Shown piece by piece: positions 31,247-41,640 of a stretch of DNA of 64,000 nucleotides (positions are counted from its first letter, which is position 1; each line of letters starts with the position of its first letter). The notes under the pieces were generated by a model. The model worked only from the letters and a program-made list of their open reading frames with translations. It made no database searches and was not told the origin of the DNA. The stretch spans positions 13,951,501 through 14,015,500 of the forward strand of contig NW_018343987.1 of NCBI RefSeq assembly GCF_002099425.1, written 5' to 3'. Made by a program: the position numbers and the translations under genes. The DNA is from Phascolarctos cinereus. Taxonomy: Eukaryota; Chordata; Mammalia; Diprotodontia; Phascolarctidae.

Positions 31247-31505
31247 TGCTATTGTTGCTCAATCATTTTACAGTCACATCTGACTCATGACCTCGTTTGG
31301 GGTTTTCTTGGCAAAGATACTGGAGTGTTTTGCCATGTCCTTCTCCAGTTCATTTTTACAGATCAGGAACTGAGGCAAACAAGGTTAGGTAACTTGCCTG
31401 GGATCACATAGCTAGTAAGTGTCTAAGGCTAGATTTCAGCTCATGAGGATGAGTCTTCCTGACTCCAGGCCCAGTACTCTATCCACTGTGCCATCTAGCT
31501 TCCCA
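31247..31505 (-). mobile_element. RTE-tailed tRNA-derived SINE inside L3
   Basis: Antisense full-length copy: 'attgttgctcaatcatttta', 'ttttcttggcaaagatactg', 'ttgccatgtccttctccagt', 'tgcctgggatcacatagcta', 'ctctatccactgtgccatct'. Confidence 0.9.
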
Positions 31506-31621
31506 GTAACTATCGTAGTCTTCCCTAATTGGACTGCATCTGATTATGTTTAGTTCTAGAAAGCACATTTTAGGAAGATTTTTATAAACTAAATATATCC
31601 AGAGAAGAACAGCCAACATCA

Positions 31622-31850
31622 TAACAATACCAATTTAGCAACTTAATGTTTACAAAGCATTTTACATGTATTATCTTATTTGATTCCCATGACAATCCTG
31701 GTGCTATTGTCATCTCCACTTTCTGAATGAGAAAACTGAGACTGAGTTAAGGTTAAGTAATTTATCCAGGGTTACAAAGATGAGATGGAGGCAGGATTTG
31801 AATTCAGGTCATCCTGCTTTCAAGTCTAGTGCTCTATCTACTATGCCAGG
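31622..31850 (-). mobile_element. MIR-type SINE inside L3
   Basis: Antisense order: 'aacttaatgtttacaaagca', 'ttttacatgtattatcttat', 'gatgagaaaactgag'-like, 'gtaatttatccagggttaca', 'ggatttgaattcaggtcatc', 'ctctatctactatgccagg'. Confidence 0.8.
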
Positions 31851-31957
31851 CTGTATGAATGGTTTTGAGATTTTTCCATATTATAATTGATTGAAGGAAT
31901 TGACTGGGGACATTTAGTTCAGAGTGGAGAAATTTTGGTGGGCAAGCTTAAGATCCT

Positions 31958-32135
31958 AGATTGAAAAAAACTGGAAGGGATCTCAGTGGTCATGTAGTCC
32001 AACCTTTTCATTTTACAGATAAGGAAACTGGAGTCTAGATAGGCTAATTGACTTGCCCAATAGCACATGTGCAGTAAATGACAAAATCAAGACCTGAACC
32101 TAGGTCATCTGACTCTGATGCTGGTGCATGTAGCA
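31958..32135 (-). mobile_element. CORE-SINE (MIR/THER-type) inside L3
   Basis: Antisense order: 'actggaagggatctcagtgg', 'tagtccaaccttttcatttt', 'acagataaggaaactggagt', 'ttgacttgcccaatagcaca', 'acctgaacctaggtcatctg'. Confidence 0.85.
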
Positions 32136-32461
32136 CCTTCTTCGAGTGTTTGAAGGGATGCCAAGTGGAAGAAAGATTAGATTTGTTTGGTATGAAACCA
32201 GAGGAAAGAACCAATGGATGCAAGTTAAAAAGCAACAGGTTCAGGTTTGCTATAAGGAAAAACTCCCAACAATCTGAACCCGCCAAAAATGGAATGGTCT
32301 GTCTCAAGAGACTGCCTTCCCCTCACTGGAGGTCTTCAAGCAAGGGCTGACTGACTACTTGTCAGGGTTGTTGTGGACAAGATTGTTGTTCAGGCAAAGG
32401 CTGGATGAAAGGACTGACCTCTGATATATCTTCAAAGTCTGCATTTCTGTAATTCAGTGAT

Positions 32462-33670
32462 TTCATGGTTCAATCCATGACCTCTTTTAATTTAGTAGTT
32501 GACTACTTTTTTCCTCCTTCTAGATAGTCTCTCAGATCTTGGTTTCCATTACTATTATCTGTCCTCTCACCCAGCTCCTCAATTTCCTTTGCTGGGCCAT
32601 TGCCAGTCACCTTGACTTTTTTGTCTTGCTAATGGACTCTGATGACTGTAGAAGAGGGTGGGGCTGATGCCTTGGTGCAGCTCTGCCTCACTTAAATCTA
32701 ATTCACGGGCAAGTGGAGACAACGACCCTCATGATGTCGTTGGTCCTCTATGAGAACAAAGGATGAACAACAACAACAATTTCCTTTAAACTTTCTACCT
32801 CCTACCCCCTACGTGTGGATGTCTCCTAAGATTTTCTTATGCCCTCTTCCCTTTTCTGTACATTCTTCTCTTGGAGATCTCATTGACTTTGCAAATGATT
32901 TCAAGTCTATGTATCTGTTCTTAATTTCACTGTCCTGAGCTCCAGTCATCCATTTATGACTGCCTGCTGGACATCTCCCCTTTGATGTCCTGCTGGTATC
33001 TCAACTGTAACAAGTCCACAACTGAACCTATCATTTCCCCTTCGAGAGCCTTACCTATTTGTTTTGATATTGCCACCATTTTCCCTGTCACCTTGGTTCG
33101 TAAAAACAGGGTCATCTTTGACTCTTCCCTCTCACTCACATCCCACATCCAATTATTTGGTAAATCCTGTCAATTTTGCCTCTACAAAATCTCTCATATT
33201 TGCCTACTCTCCATTTGTATAGCAACAACCTCAGTATCTCTTGACGCTGAGGGGTCTCCTTGCTTCCAGTCTTTCCTGTCTTCAGTCTATCCTCCACACA
33301 GCTGCAAAAAAAATCTTCCTAAGACACAGATCCAACCACATTATTCCTTCTGTCAGTGATTTCTTATTGCCTGCATCCAGGCTACAATATAAACTCCTTC
33401 ACATAGTACTTATGATGTTCCATGGTCCAGCTCCACCCAAACTTTCCACCTTTCTTCCATATCACCCTCCTTCTGTCTTCCAGCCAAACTGGACTCAATA
33501 TTTTACCAACTACCCTTTTGCATCCATATAAGGTGTCCCCCAAGCCTGGATTATACTCTGCTCTCATTTCCCCTTTTCAGAATCTTTATTTTCCATCAAG
33601 GTCCTTTCTCCTTCACGAAACCTTCCCTAATCTCCCATTTGGTAGTGTTCTATCTCTTCTCCAGTCCACT
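32462..33670 (+). mobile_element. L2 LINE (ORF2 to 3' part) split by a short retroelement
   Basis: Sense L2 in order. It includes a decayed catalytic block reading FANDFKSM at about 32890-32915, in the place of the family's YADD motif. It continues through 'gacatctcccctttgatgtc', 'acctatcatttccccttcga', 'tcacatcccacatccaatta', 'cagtctatcctccacacagc', 'caaccacattattccttctg' and 'ttcacgaaaccttccctaat'. Many indels; inactive. Confidence 0.8.
32637..32780 (+). mobile_element. Unassigned marsupial retroelement 3' end with (AAC)n tail
   Basis: 'gatgccttggtgcagctctg', 'cctcacttaaatctaattca', 'atgatgtcgttggtcctcta', 'tgagaacaaaggatgaacaa' and a terminal (AAC)n. It is the same family as 26146-26480 in the opposite direction, and is inserted in the L2. 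Confidence 0.65.
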
Positions 33671-33679
33671 CTTAATACA

Positions 33680-33925
33680 AAACCACAGACCATTCATATT
33701 GAAAGGGAACTTCAAAATCATCTCATATCTCATTTAGTCCAATTCCTCTCCTAATTGAAGTCTAAGCCAAAACCTGCCTTTCTGCAGTGAAAACTCATAG
33801 GATTATAGGTTTATAACACTGCTTCTAGTTTTACTCTTTGGGGCCGAGCAGAATGAAGCTAATTCCTCTTTCTATATTCTCTTCTCCAGACTGAACATCC
33901 CTCATTCAGAGCCACGGCATTTGTG
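33680..33925 (-). mobile_element. L3/CR1 LINE 3' region, antisense
   Basis: Decayed antisense L3: 'tcatttagtccaattcctct', 'ctctttggggccgagcagaa', 'tctcttctccagactgaaca', 'tccctcattcag'. An older (TG)n-like run follows at about 33921-33960. Confidence 0.6.
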
Positions 33926-33989
33926 TGTGTGTATATGTGCATGCGTGCATGTGTGCATCCATATCTATTCTCTCCATGTTATTACAAGA

Positions 33990-34205
33990 GGGAGCAATGA
34001 ATGAGGCCTCAAGAAACCTTATTTATGCCCATCTCTGCTATTGATTTGCCATGTGATCTTGAACAAGTTGTCTAATTTCTCTGGGCCTCTGTTTCCCAAA
34101 GTTTAAAATGAAGATGATGGTACCTGCACTGTCCACCTCACAGGGAAGGATATAAAAGATATGAAAGTGCTTTGAAGGTTATAACACATCATACACCTGA
34201 GTAGG
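33990..34205 (+). mobile_element. MIR SINE
   Basis: Sense order: 'tatttatgcccatctctgct', 'ttgccatgtgatcttgaaca', 'tttctctgggcctctgtttc', 'tgaagatgatggtacctgca', 'aaagtgctttgaaggttata'. Confidence 0.8.
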
Positions 34206-34224
34206 ATGTAAAGAAAACAAATTA

Positions 34225-34545
34225 GTCACCCCCACAAGCATTTTGAAGTGCTTACTATGTGCAAGATACTGTGCTAAGTGTTGGGGATACAAAGAAAGGC
34301 AGAAACGGTCCCTGCCCTCAAGGGGCTCACAGTCTAATCTGCGGGTCACCAAAGGATTTCAGTCAGCCCACGAAAAATGTAGATGAAAATATCCTGTTCT
34401 AATGGGAGAGAAACCATGTAAATAATTAGGTACATGCAAGAACTGTGCAGAATAGACGAAGGTAATCTGAAAGGGGAAGGCATTAGCAGCTCACACTAAG
34501 TGATGGGGCAGTCTTCAGACAGGTCCAAGAAGATTCTGAAGGCCA
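34225..34545 (-). mobile_element. L2 LINE 3' region, antisense
   Basis: 'tgaagtgcttactatgtgca', 'agatactgtgctaagtgttg', 'gggatacaaagaaaggcaga', 'ctcaaggggctcacagtcta', then a weaker continuation ('ggggaaggcattagcagctc') to about 34545. Confidence 0.8.
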
Positions 34546-35587
34546 AATTAGAGTTAATATGAAAGATCACAACCTCTTAGCATCATCTTTAGTTTATACT
34601 TGCCCACTATTGGCAAAATAAACAATGTTTCCAGGGAAATGAGAGACAGCTCTTCCCTAAAGCTCTTCCTCCCACCCCCATCTCCCCTCTCCTTCCCTCC
34701 CTCGGAGGAGAAGCTGATAATTGCCCAGAAGTATGAGGCTGATCTCCTCTCCTTCATTTCTAATTTGCAGGCGGCTGTGCCTACTGCCCAATTGTCAGCA
34801 CATTTCACGGATGGAGAATGAGGTTCCTGAGAGGAAAGGAGAGATAGAAAAAGGGAAAAACCCAAACCAAACTGGAAATTGATGATTAATTCGCAGCACA
34901 ATGCTGTAATAGTTCAGGCTGGCAGGGCCCAGGGTCCAAAGAGTTGGCTATGCCATTTAACCAGATAGCAACTAGAGAAAATTAGGGACAAAAGTGGGGG
35001 TGGGGAACAAACATATCCTCACTCTACCCCATCACTCCATTATGTAAACCCATCAGTCAGCACACTAAGGTCATCACTGAACCATTTCTTCCTATTAATC
35101 CAATACTCTCAACCTGGGAAACAGGATGAGTCAGAATTACTTCTCATCAGGGGAGGAATCTCACAGCATCTGCATAGGACTGAGAAGTCATTAGTCTGCA
35201 TGCAGTACTGAAGCTGTCCAGATCAGGGTGGGAGGAATGGGGGAAAGACACAAATGGAATCCTTCAGTGACAAAAAAAATCTTAGATTAGATGATAAATT
35301 ATGGAAAGTATTTTTTTAAAAAAACTAAATGCATTTGAGTTTATATTTTGTAGTTGGAAGTCGAAGTTAGAAGAGAAGGAAGTATGGTTGTTGATATGGG
35401 GAAAAGAAAAAAAAAACATAAAACTGTATAAATTTGAGTACTATTTGAACTTACCCCTGAGTAAATGATAGATGGAAATATTGCACATGCAGGCTCTCTC
35501 TGCACTCTCGCTACCTAACATAGATAACTCAGGATACTTCCTACACTCCCACCCCAAATGTAAGTCTTTCTAAGCTTTGATTTAATT
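34546..35587. other. Unique block without recognised repeats
   Basis: About 1 kb of unclassified sequence. A C/T-rich run is at 34670-34705 and A-runs at 35270-35330. No supported gene. Confidence 0.4.
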
Positions 35588-35742
35588 GAGTAGGTATTTA
35601 CCACATACTATTTGCTAAACTCTACTCTAAGTACAGTGGAGGGTATGAAGTATAAAATGGGATCCCTTCCCACAAATAGTTTATAATCTAATTGGAAAGA
35701 CAAGATACATGCACACAAAACAGTTAAATAACAATACAGAGT
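35588..35742 (-). mobile_element. L2 LINE 3' end, antisense
   Basis: 'gtaggtatttaccacatact', 'ctactctaagtacagtggag', 'ccacaaatagtttataatct', 'acatgcacacaaaacagtta'. Confidence 0.7.
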
Positions 35743-35900
35743 CAGGAAGACCTGGGGTCAAATTCTACTTCAAGCACTTCGAAGTAGCTGTGTGACCTTG
35801 GGTAAGTCACCCTCTCTGGGTCTCAGTTTCCTTATCTGTAAAAGGGAGTTGGATCTGATGACCTGTAATGTTTCTTCCAGTTCTAAATCTGTGATCTTGT
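35743..35900 (+). mobile_element. MIR/THER-type SINE
   Basis: Sense order: 'aggaagacctggggtcaaat', 'agctgtgtgaccttgggtaa', 'tctcagtttccttatctgta', 'aaagggagttggatctgatg', 'tttcttccagttctaaatct'. Confidence 0.85.
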
Positions 35901-35924
35901 GATGAAGTGCACACGTCTTTCTTT

Positions 35925-36155
35925 CCATGTATTCTTTCTTTACCTTTACTTCCTAGAATCCTTAGCTTTTTCCTTTGAGGCTCAGTTCATGTGGCACCTC
36001 CTCTCCTTCACATAACCTGGCATTTATGGATCTGGATACATGTTGTATCCCTACAGTAGAATGTAAACTTCTTGAGGGTAGGGATTATCTTTTTATTACC
36101 AGCACAGTGTTGAGCTCCTTGTAAGCATTTGACGTTTCTTGAATTGAAATGCACT
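35925..36155 (+). mobile_element. L2 LINE 3' end
   Basis: 'tcctagaatccttagctttt', 'tcaggctcagttca'-like, 'gtagaatgtaaacttcttga', 'gggtagggattatctttt', 'agcacagtgttgagctcctt', ending 'tcttgaattgaaatgc'. Confidence 0.75.
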
Positions 36156-36159
36156 GATT

Positions 36160-36330
36160 TGAAAGAGAGGTTTAAACAGCAAATATTATTGGAAGTCAGA
36201 GAAATTAGTGATCAGGGGAAGAAGGAGGAATTAAGGCCCGATTGAAAGAGGCAAGATGATCTAGGGCTTGAAGGTCAAGTAAGAATTGGATAGAAAGAAA
36301 AGATAGGGAGGGTAGTTATTCTGAATGGCG
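36160..36330 (-). mobile_element. L2 LINE fragment, antisense
   Basis: Weak antisense L2 text ('gatctagggcttgaaggtca', 'gaattggatagaaag'). Boundaries uncertain. Confidence 0.4.
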
Positions 36331-36467
36331 AAGAGTTGTGGGGTACAGGGAGCAGCATACAATCTCCACCCTAATACTATACATCTGCTTCTGGCCAGAA
36401 ATAGCTGTGAAAGTGCTTTGTATATAATGAATTTCTTCCCTTACCCAAAGGCAATTCATGCTCATTT

Positions 36468-36670
36468 TAATCAAGTTGGCATAATGGAAAGAGCAATGAA
36501 TTGGAATCAGGTGAACTGAAGGATAGTTCTAGCTATGCCTCTACACACTTTGTGACCTTGGGCAACTACCTTGATCTTTCTGTGGCTCAGTTTCCTCATC
36601 TGTAAAATGTGGGGGTTGAACTAGATGATCTCTGAAGTCTTTTTCAGCTCTGACATTCTCTGAGTCTAAG
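36468..36670 (+). mobile_element. MIR/THER-type SINE
   Basis: Sense full-length copy: 'ttggcataatggaaagagca', 'atgaattggaatcaggtgaa', 'cactttgtgaccttgggcaa', 'tggctcagtttcctcatctg', 'ttgaactagatgatctctga', 'tttttcagctctgacattct'. Confidence 0.9.
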
Positions 36671-37414
36671 ACATTTGAAATTTCCTATTAGTCATCAACT
36701 GAAGAGAGAGCTATGCTAAGCAGCTTTCCTCTCAGGCCCCTAGGCTTTTCTTTTAACCCTAATAACCCTCCTTATTAGTGAAAGTTGTTTTATTTATTAT
36801 CATCATCATCATCATCATTGCTATTATAATAGCTGTTATTTTATATTGCTGTTTACCAAACCCTATCCTGGAATATCTCCCGGAAAAAGCCATCATTCGG
36901 CAATGGACCAGAAATTGACTGGTTCTATCCAGAAACAAATGAGGCTTAAATAAATTCATCTTTGTTGTCTGCCTCTTCCTCCTTCCTCACCTCCATACCC
37001 AAGAACCCTGGCAAATCTCTTTGCCCTTATAATTTCCTGAAGTGAGCTGGCACTTTGGACTGGGGTCCTAGAACCTCCGATAATTTCCTGTGTGGATACT
37101 TTGTGACACTATTCTGACCCTTTCCAAGTCCCCCTACCCTATCACCCAGAAGGGTCTTGGAGTCACTTTCCTATATGTCCTTTTTCCAAATCCTATTTCC
37201 TATCTCTTCTCTCAGGCCTTCCAGATTAGAAGCCACCTCCTCTCTGCTTCATCACTTCTCCAACTGACTCAGAACCTTAGGGGGTTTGCAAGTAGCAAAA
37301 AAATTGAATGAGAAAAAAAACCAAAGATCCAAGTCCTTGACAAAACCAGAAGGTATGGAACAAATATTAGGATGAGGTGTGGAGAAAAGGAAAGAAGACA
37401 TAGACCCCACTGGA
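36671..37414. other. Mostly unique; short (ATC)n run
   Basis: A (CAT)n/(ATC)n run of about 8 units lies at 36797-36820, embedded in AT-rich text. No gene is supported. Confidence 0.45.
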
Positions 37415-37612
37415 TCAGAGCATCATAGATTTAGAACTGGAAGGGATTTTAGGGGGTCATCTAATCCAACTCTCTCATTTAGCAGGTGATGAAATTGATG
37501 TCCATAAAGGGATTTGCCCAAGGTTGTCCAAGTATTAAGAGGCAAAAGTAGGACTGAATTTAGGTCTTTTGACTCCAGTTCAGCATTCTTTCCACTATAC
37601 CTTCCTTCTAGA
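37415..37612 (-). mobile_element. CORE-SINE (MIR/THER-type), antisense
   Basis: Antisense order: 'tcatagatttagaactggaa', 'gtcatctaatccaactctct', 'gcaggtgatgaaattgatgt', 'gatttgcccaaggttgtcca', 'gactgaatttaggtcttttg', 'ttctttccactatacc'. Confidence 0.85.
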
Positions 37613-38044
37613 CTCTAGAACCAAGACCCTGATTTGGGTCTTATAAGAGATAGTTGACAAGGAATCTGTAATTTTATACATGCACTAGAAACATGAACTG
37701 GGGAGTTGAACCTTCTGAGTCATCCTCAAGATGGTGCTGATTGGCCTGTCCCATGGAGTTACCTTGAGCTAATGAGACCAGGAAATACCCAGGAAGGAGG
37801 AGGATGCCTACCCCAAGACCCCCATCTTTTCCTCCCTTCCTCCCTACTCCTCCAGTGAAGGATTAAAAACCAGAAAGGTCAAAAAAATTTGCATAAGCCT
37901 GTAAACTAAGAGTTGGGGGGAAGCAGCTGAAAAGCACATGCTCAACAGCTTAGGAGCCTCATAATCTATTGGATTTTGAATTTCACTGGGATTTTGCTTA
38001 GAGGGGCTGTGTGGGCTTCAGCTGAAGAAAGTCAGAGGATCCAA
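37613..38044. other. Unique sequence, no gene seen
   Basis: No repeat family or coding signal is recognised. Confidence 0.4.
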
Positions 38045-38150
38045 GAATTTTGGAAGCTTAGAGTTGGAAGGGATCCTATATGCCATCTGGTCCAACCTCA
38101 TTTTATAGAGGAGGAAACTGAGACCTGAGGAAAGAGAGCAGCTTGCCTTC
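38045..38150 (-). mobile_element. CORE-SINE fragment, antisense
   Basis: 'ggaagcttagagttggaagg', 'atcctatatgccatctggtc', 'tttatagaggaggaaactga'. It is the lead part only and is cut before the core. Confidence 0.75.
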
Positions 38151-38189
38151 ATGCTACATGTTTAATTGTATAGCAGCAAACCAGCTTTG

Positions 38190-39030
38190 CAATCAACATA
38201 TTGCATAGCACTGCTCCACAAATGATGTCATTATAGTTGGGTCCAAAAAACCAACATCACATATACCTGATGGGAAGGCACAGCTAAGTGACAGTACACC
38301 TGAAAAAGACTCAAGGATTTTAGGAGGCTCCATATTAATGTGTTTCAATAGTGTGATGTGGCAGCAGAAAAAAGTGAGTGAAATTTTAAATTACTTGCAG
38401 ATAGGCATTACATCCAGAAAGAAGGAGGCGATAGACCTCTGTACTCTGCCCAGGTCAGGCCATTTCTGATTCCATTGTCAAGTCATTTAGCCTCTCTGGG
38501 CTTCAGTTTCTTCCATCTGCCAAATGAGGGGATTGGACTATATTACTTCTGAGGTCTCTTCCAGCTCTAAATCCATGATTGTATTTAATTATGGACACTG
38601 AATTTTAAGAGAAACATTGATAAGCTAAAGATGTTCCAGAAAAGGGAAACTGGGATGGTGGGAGGTCTGTAGATATGGTTGAAGAAATTGGGAAATGTGT
38701 AACCTGGAGAAGAAGTATCTTAGGAGGGACATGATAGCTGCCTTCAAATATTTGAAAGGCTGTCACAGGAAGACAGATCATACAGGTTCTTCTCAGACCC
38801 TGAAAGTAGAACTTAAAGCAATGGGGAAACCATGAAGAGGCAATTTAGGCTTGATGTAAGTAAAAACTTCCTAATTAATTAAAATTCTCCAAAAATGGAG
38901 ATGAACTTAGGAAGTTGTATTATCCCTCTCATTAGAGGTCATCAAACAAACAGGATAACCACAGGTTGAGGATGTTGTAGAGGTATGAATTAGATTAGAT
39001 GAACCCCAAGACCCCTCAAAGATCCAGGAA
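38190..39030 (+). mobile_element. L3/CR1 LINE 3' region
   Basis: Sense L3 in order: 'aaaaaaccaacatcacatat', 'ctgatgggaaggcacagcta', 'aatagtgtgatgtggcagca', 'taagagaaacattgataagc', 'aggagggacatgatagctgc', 'cttcaaatatttgaaaggct', 'tttaggcttgatgtaagtaa', 'attagaggtcatcaaacaaa'. A MIR piece at 38478-38590 splits it. It runs in parallel to the L3 at 30850-32460. Confidence 0.8.
38478..38590 (+). mobile_element. MIR/THER-type SINE 3' half inside L3
   Basis: 'gtcatttagcctctctgggc', 'ttcagtttcttccatctgcc', 'tgaggggattggactatatt', 'ctcttccagctctaaatcca'. Confidence 0.75.
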
Positions 39031-39107
39031 TCTGATTCCATTTTCTCCATGAACACACACTCCTTCTCCTGCTTACACACTGACTCCTTTGATTGGTAGA
39101 AAGCAGA

Positions 39108-39275
39108 GAAGGGAGACAGCATGCTGCAGTGGAAAGAGTACTGACTCTGGTGCCTTAGGTTCAAATTCCATCTTCAAACACTTACTACTTGTGTGATCTT
39201 GAACAAGTCATTTAACCTTATCCGTAAAATGGAGGTAGGAAAGGATTGGCCTTTTAGGTTCTTTCTATTTCAGAA
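39108..39275 (+). mobile_element. MIR/THER-type SINE
   Basis: Sense order: 'catgctgcagtggaaagagt', 'actgactctggtgccttagg', 'cttactacttgtgtgatctt', 'atccgtaaaatggaggtagg'. Confidence 0.8.
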
Positions 39276-39399
39276 AAAAGCTACAGAGCCCTGGGGAAGT
39301 ATTTTTCCAAATTTACATCCATCTATAACCTTGACTCATCTCTTATCTATCTTTTATTTTAAGTTTAGGGATAGTCATTTAAAATTATGATTATCTTGG

Positions 39400-39600
39400 T
39401 ATAGGAAATTCCTGAATGAGGAAAATCTCATTGCCAATGCCAGTTGGCACCTTCTCTGCAATTGTAGTCTTAGAAAGTTGCCTAGAGCACTGAGATGGTA
39501 AGTAGCTGGCCCAGGTTCACACAGCCAGTAAATAGCAGGGTTTACACCCAGCTCTTTCTGACTCCAAGGTCATATTTCCATGCATTACATTCCATATCCA
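39400..39600 (-). mobile_element. MAR1/MIR-like SINE, antisense
   Basis: Uninterrupted reference copy in this window: 'gccagttggcaccttctctg', 'gtcttagaaagttgcctaga', 'gcactgagatggtaagtagc', 'gcccaggttcacacagccag', 'acccagctctttctgactcc', 'ccatgcattacattccat'. Confidence 0.75.
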
Positions 39601-40069
39601 TGCTGAATTTTAAGTTTAATAGTCCAAATTTTGGCCACCCAGGAGTGCATGTATAACATTGATGCTATGGGACTAACTGATTCCTGTATTGTTGTTTTGT
39701 CATGTTTTCATGGATCCAGTTAATAGTGTTAAATGGGTATGGATATGCCCATTCAAGTCTGTTACAAGTGTGAGGCTGAGATTCCTGCCTCTGATTTATC
39801 CATGTTCCAGTAAATTGTAAGATTCAGGTGTTTCCTTGAGACTTTAACTCTGTAATTCACAAGGCACAATTCTCAAATAGACATCTATCATACAGTCTCC
39901 TGAGTTGGCAACAAGGGTGTCATGTGTGTTGGCGAGGAAGGCAAAAAATGGTTAGTGTCAGGCTTGCCACTTGGAAAACAAGTTATTCCAGGCATGACTC
40001 TGAATCCTACATTGCTGCTCAGAATTTTAGAGGAAATGTAGTTCAGTGCTGGTTTGGGCATTTCTATTA
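39601..40069. other. Unique sequence, no gene seen
   Basis: No repeat family or coding signal is recognised. Confidence 0.4.
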
Positions 40070-40416
40070 AACCTTAGAGTCACCCTCAACTCCTCATTCT
40101 CACTCACTCACTCCATATTCAATCAATTACCTCTCTCTCATCTGTTTCATCTCTACTTACATGGCTACCACTCTTATTCAAGTCTTCACAATTTCTTACC
40201 TGGATATCTGTAAAGCCTCCTACTTGATGTCCTTGAATCCAGAATTTCCTATTCCAATCCTATCTCCATATAGGTGCCAAATTAATATTCTTAAAGTACA
40301 GGTCTGATCATGTCATTTCCATGTTCAAGAAGCTTCAGTAACTCCCTTTTGCTTTTAGAAATAAATACAAATTACTGTATTTGGCATTCAAATCCCTTCA
40401 CAGTTTTGCTCTAGCC

Positions 40417-40781
40417 CAGTGGGGGCAGCTAGGTGGCACAGTGGATAGAGCACTAGCCCTAAAATCAGAAGGACCTGAGTTCAATCTGGCCTCAGACCAA
40501 ACACTTGACACTTACTAGCTGTGTGACCTTGGGCAAATCACTTAACCCTAATTGCCTAAAAAAAAAAGTCCATCCAACTTAAAGAGCCAGCAAACCATGC
40601 AGAAGGATCCCTGTGTACTGCATATTGACAAAGGAAAGCTACACATTAACATTATCTATGTTTTATTGTATTTATACTTATTTTAGTCAACATTTCCCAA
40701 TTACATTTCACTCTGCTTTGGCCACATTGGGGAGTGTTGTGAGCCACATGCTGCCCACTGATCACGTATTTGACACCTCTG
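40417..40781. mobile_element. Non-autonomous hAT (Charlie-like) element split by a SINE
   Basis: The left terminus starts CAGTG at 40417 and is interrupted within its first bases by a SINE. The body resumes at about 40570 ('agccagcaaaccatgcagaa', 'aaggatccctgtgtactgca', 'tattgac') and ends ATTTGACACCTCTG at 40781. Flanks CTCTAGCC (40409-40416) and CACTAGCC (40782-40789) agree at 7 of 8 positions. Same family as 6901-7118 and 7210-7418. Confidence 0.85.
40422..40569 (+). mobile_element. tRNA-derived marsupial SINE (WSINE1/SINE-1 type) inside hAT
   Basis: Complete sense copy with little divergence from others in the window: 'ggggcagctaggtggcacag', 'ggacctgagttcaatctggc', 'acacttactagctgtgtgac', 'cacttaaccctaattgccta', then an A-tail. 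The low divergence suggests it is among the youngest insertions here. Confidence 0.93.
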
Positions 40782-41080
40782 CACTAGCCTATGTTTCCAA
40801 ACTGATGTCACATAACTCTCTTCCCTTTATTGTTGGAATCCCTAGTTCTCTTCAAAGCTCGGTTCAACTTCTGTCTCTTACATGAAGCCCTTCCTGATCC
40901 ACCTCAATTGTTAGGGCCCTTCAAATTACTTTGTATTTACTTATCTATGTATGTGTTATTTCTTCTAGTAGAACAGAAGCTCTTTGGTGGTATGAGCTGT
41001 TTTGTTTTTGTTTGCCCAGTGCCTAACTATATTTGGCATATGGTAGGTACTTAATACATGCTTGGTGATTTGAATCTATT

Positions 41081-41441
41081 TGGCAATCAGTTTCTGAAAC
41101 TGTACTGTTTCTTAGAGCAGAGACTGTGTTTGCTGCAGAGGGTGATCTCTGGGCCTAAGGGTGATCTTATAAGCCTAATTCTTTTTTTATTTACTCTTCT
41201 TGGAACTCAGAACTACCTTCCATTGAGGAAGGTGAGAAGCAGATGGATCATAGATGGGACTATTTTTATGCTCACCAGTCCATATAGATGGCATCTTCTA
41301 AGGGCCCCACCCTCTAAGTATATTCCTTCCTATCATCCAGGAGGCATATGAGTTTGGAACAGACTGTGGGAGAGAAGTCATTTTGAGGTTGGAGAGCACA
41401 AGTCACAGACATTTGCCCATAAATCTTTAAGAAGAACAAGA
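41081..41441. other. Unique sequence, no gene seen
   Basis: No confident repeat call; 'cttagagcagagactgtgtt' near 41112 resembles an L2 3' signature. Confidence 0.35.
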
Positions 41442-41640
41442 GCTGAAGCTTATTTGAGTCTCAACTTTTGCAAGGCATTTTACACAGATCACTTCATTTA
41501 AGTCTTTACATGATCTTATAAGATAGGTACTCCATTTTATAAATTAGGAAACTGAAGCCCAGGCAGATTAACTAAGTGACAGAGACAGAGACATATTTTA
41601 CTGCTGACCAGTCCAGTACTTTAATCACTACACTACAGAA
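41442..41640 (-). mobile_element. MIR-type SINE, antisense
   Basis: Antisense order: 'caaggcattttacacagatc', 'acttcatttaagtctttaca', 'actccattttataaattagg', 'aaactgaagcccaggcagat', 'cagtactttaatcactacac'. Confidence 0.75.

Larger units (their letters stand above)
30850..32460 (+). mobile_element. L3/CR1 LINE split by three SINEs
   Basis: L3 pieces lie at about 30850-31240, 31506-31621, 31851-31957 and 32136-32460, all sense and in order. Landmarks are 'aaatgtaaagtcttacattc', 'gggagaggcatggctaaata', 'tagttctagaaagcacattt', 'ttgaaggaattgactgggga', 'tgaagggatgccaagtggaa', 'aggaaaaactcccaacaatc' and 'tcactggaggtcttcaagca'. The pieces cover the ORF2 C-terminal part to the 3' end. No frame survives. 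Confidence 0.8.
40070..41080 (+). mobile_element. L2 LINE split by a hAT element
   Basis: The left part, about 40070-40416 ('gtctgatcatgtcatttcca', 'atttggcattcaaatccctt'), and the right part, 40782-41080 ('cttacatgaagcccttcctg', 'gtaggtacttaatacatgct'), form one sense L2 from the C-terminal end of ORF2 to the 3' end. Confidence 0.85.

Noticed and set aside
32982-33359. 125-codon and neighbouring frames of up to 110 codons on the plus strand
   Set aside because: They are decayed L2 ORF2 text (FDSSLSLTSHIQ-like, SILHTAAKKIFLRHRSNH-like), not host genes.
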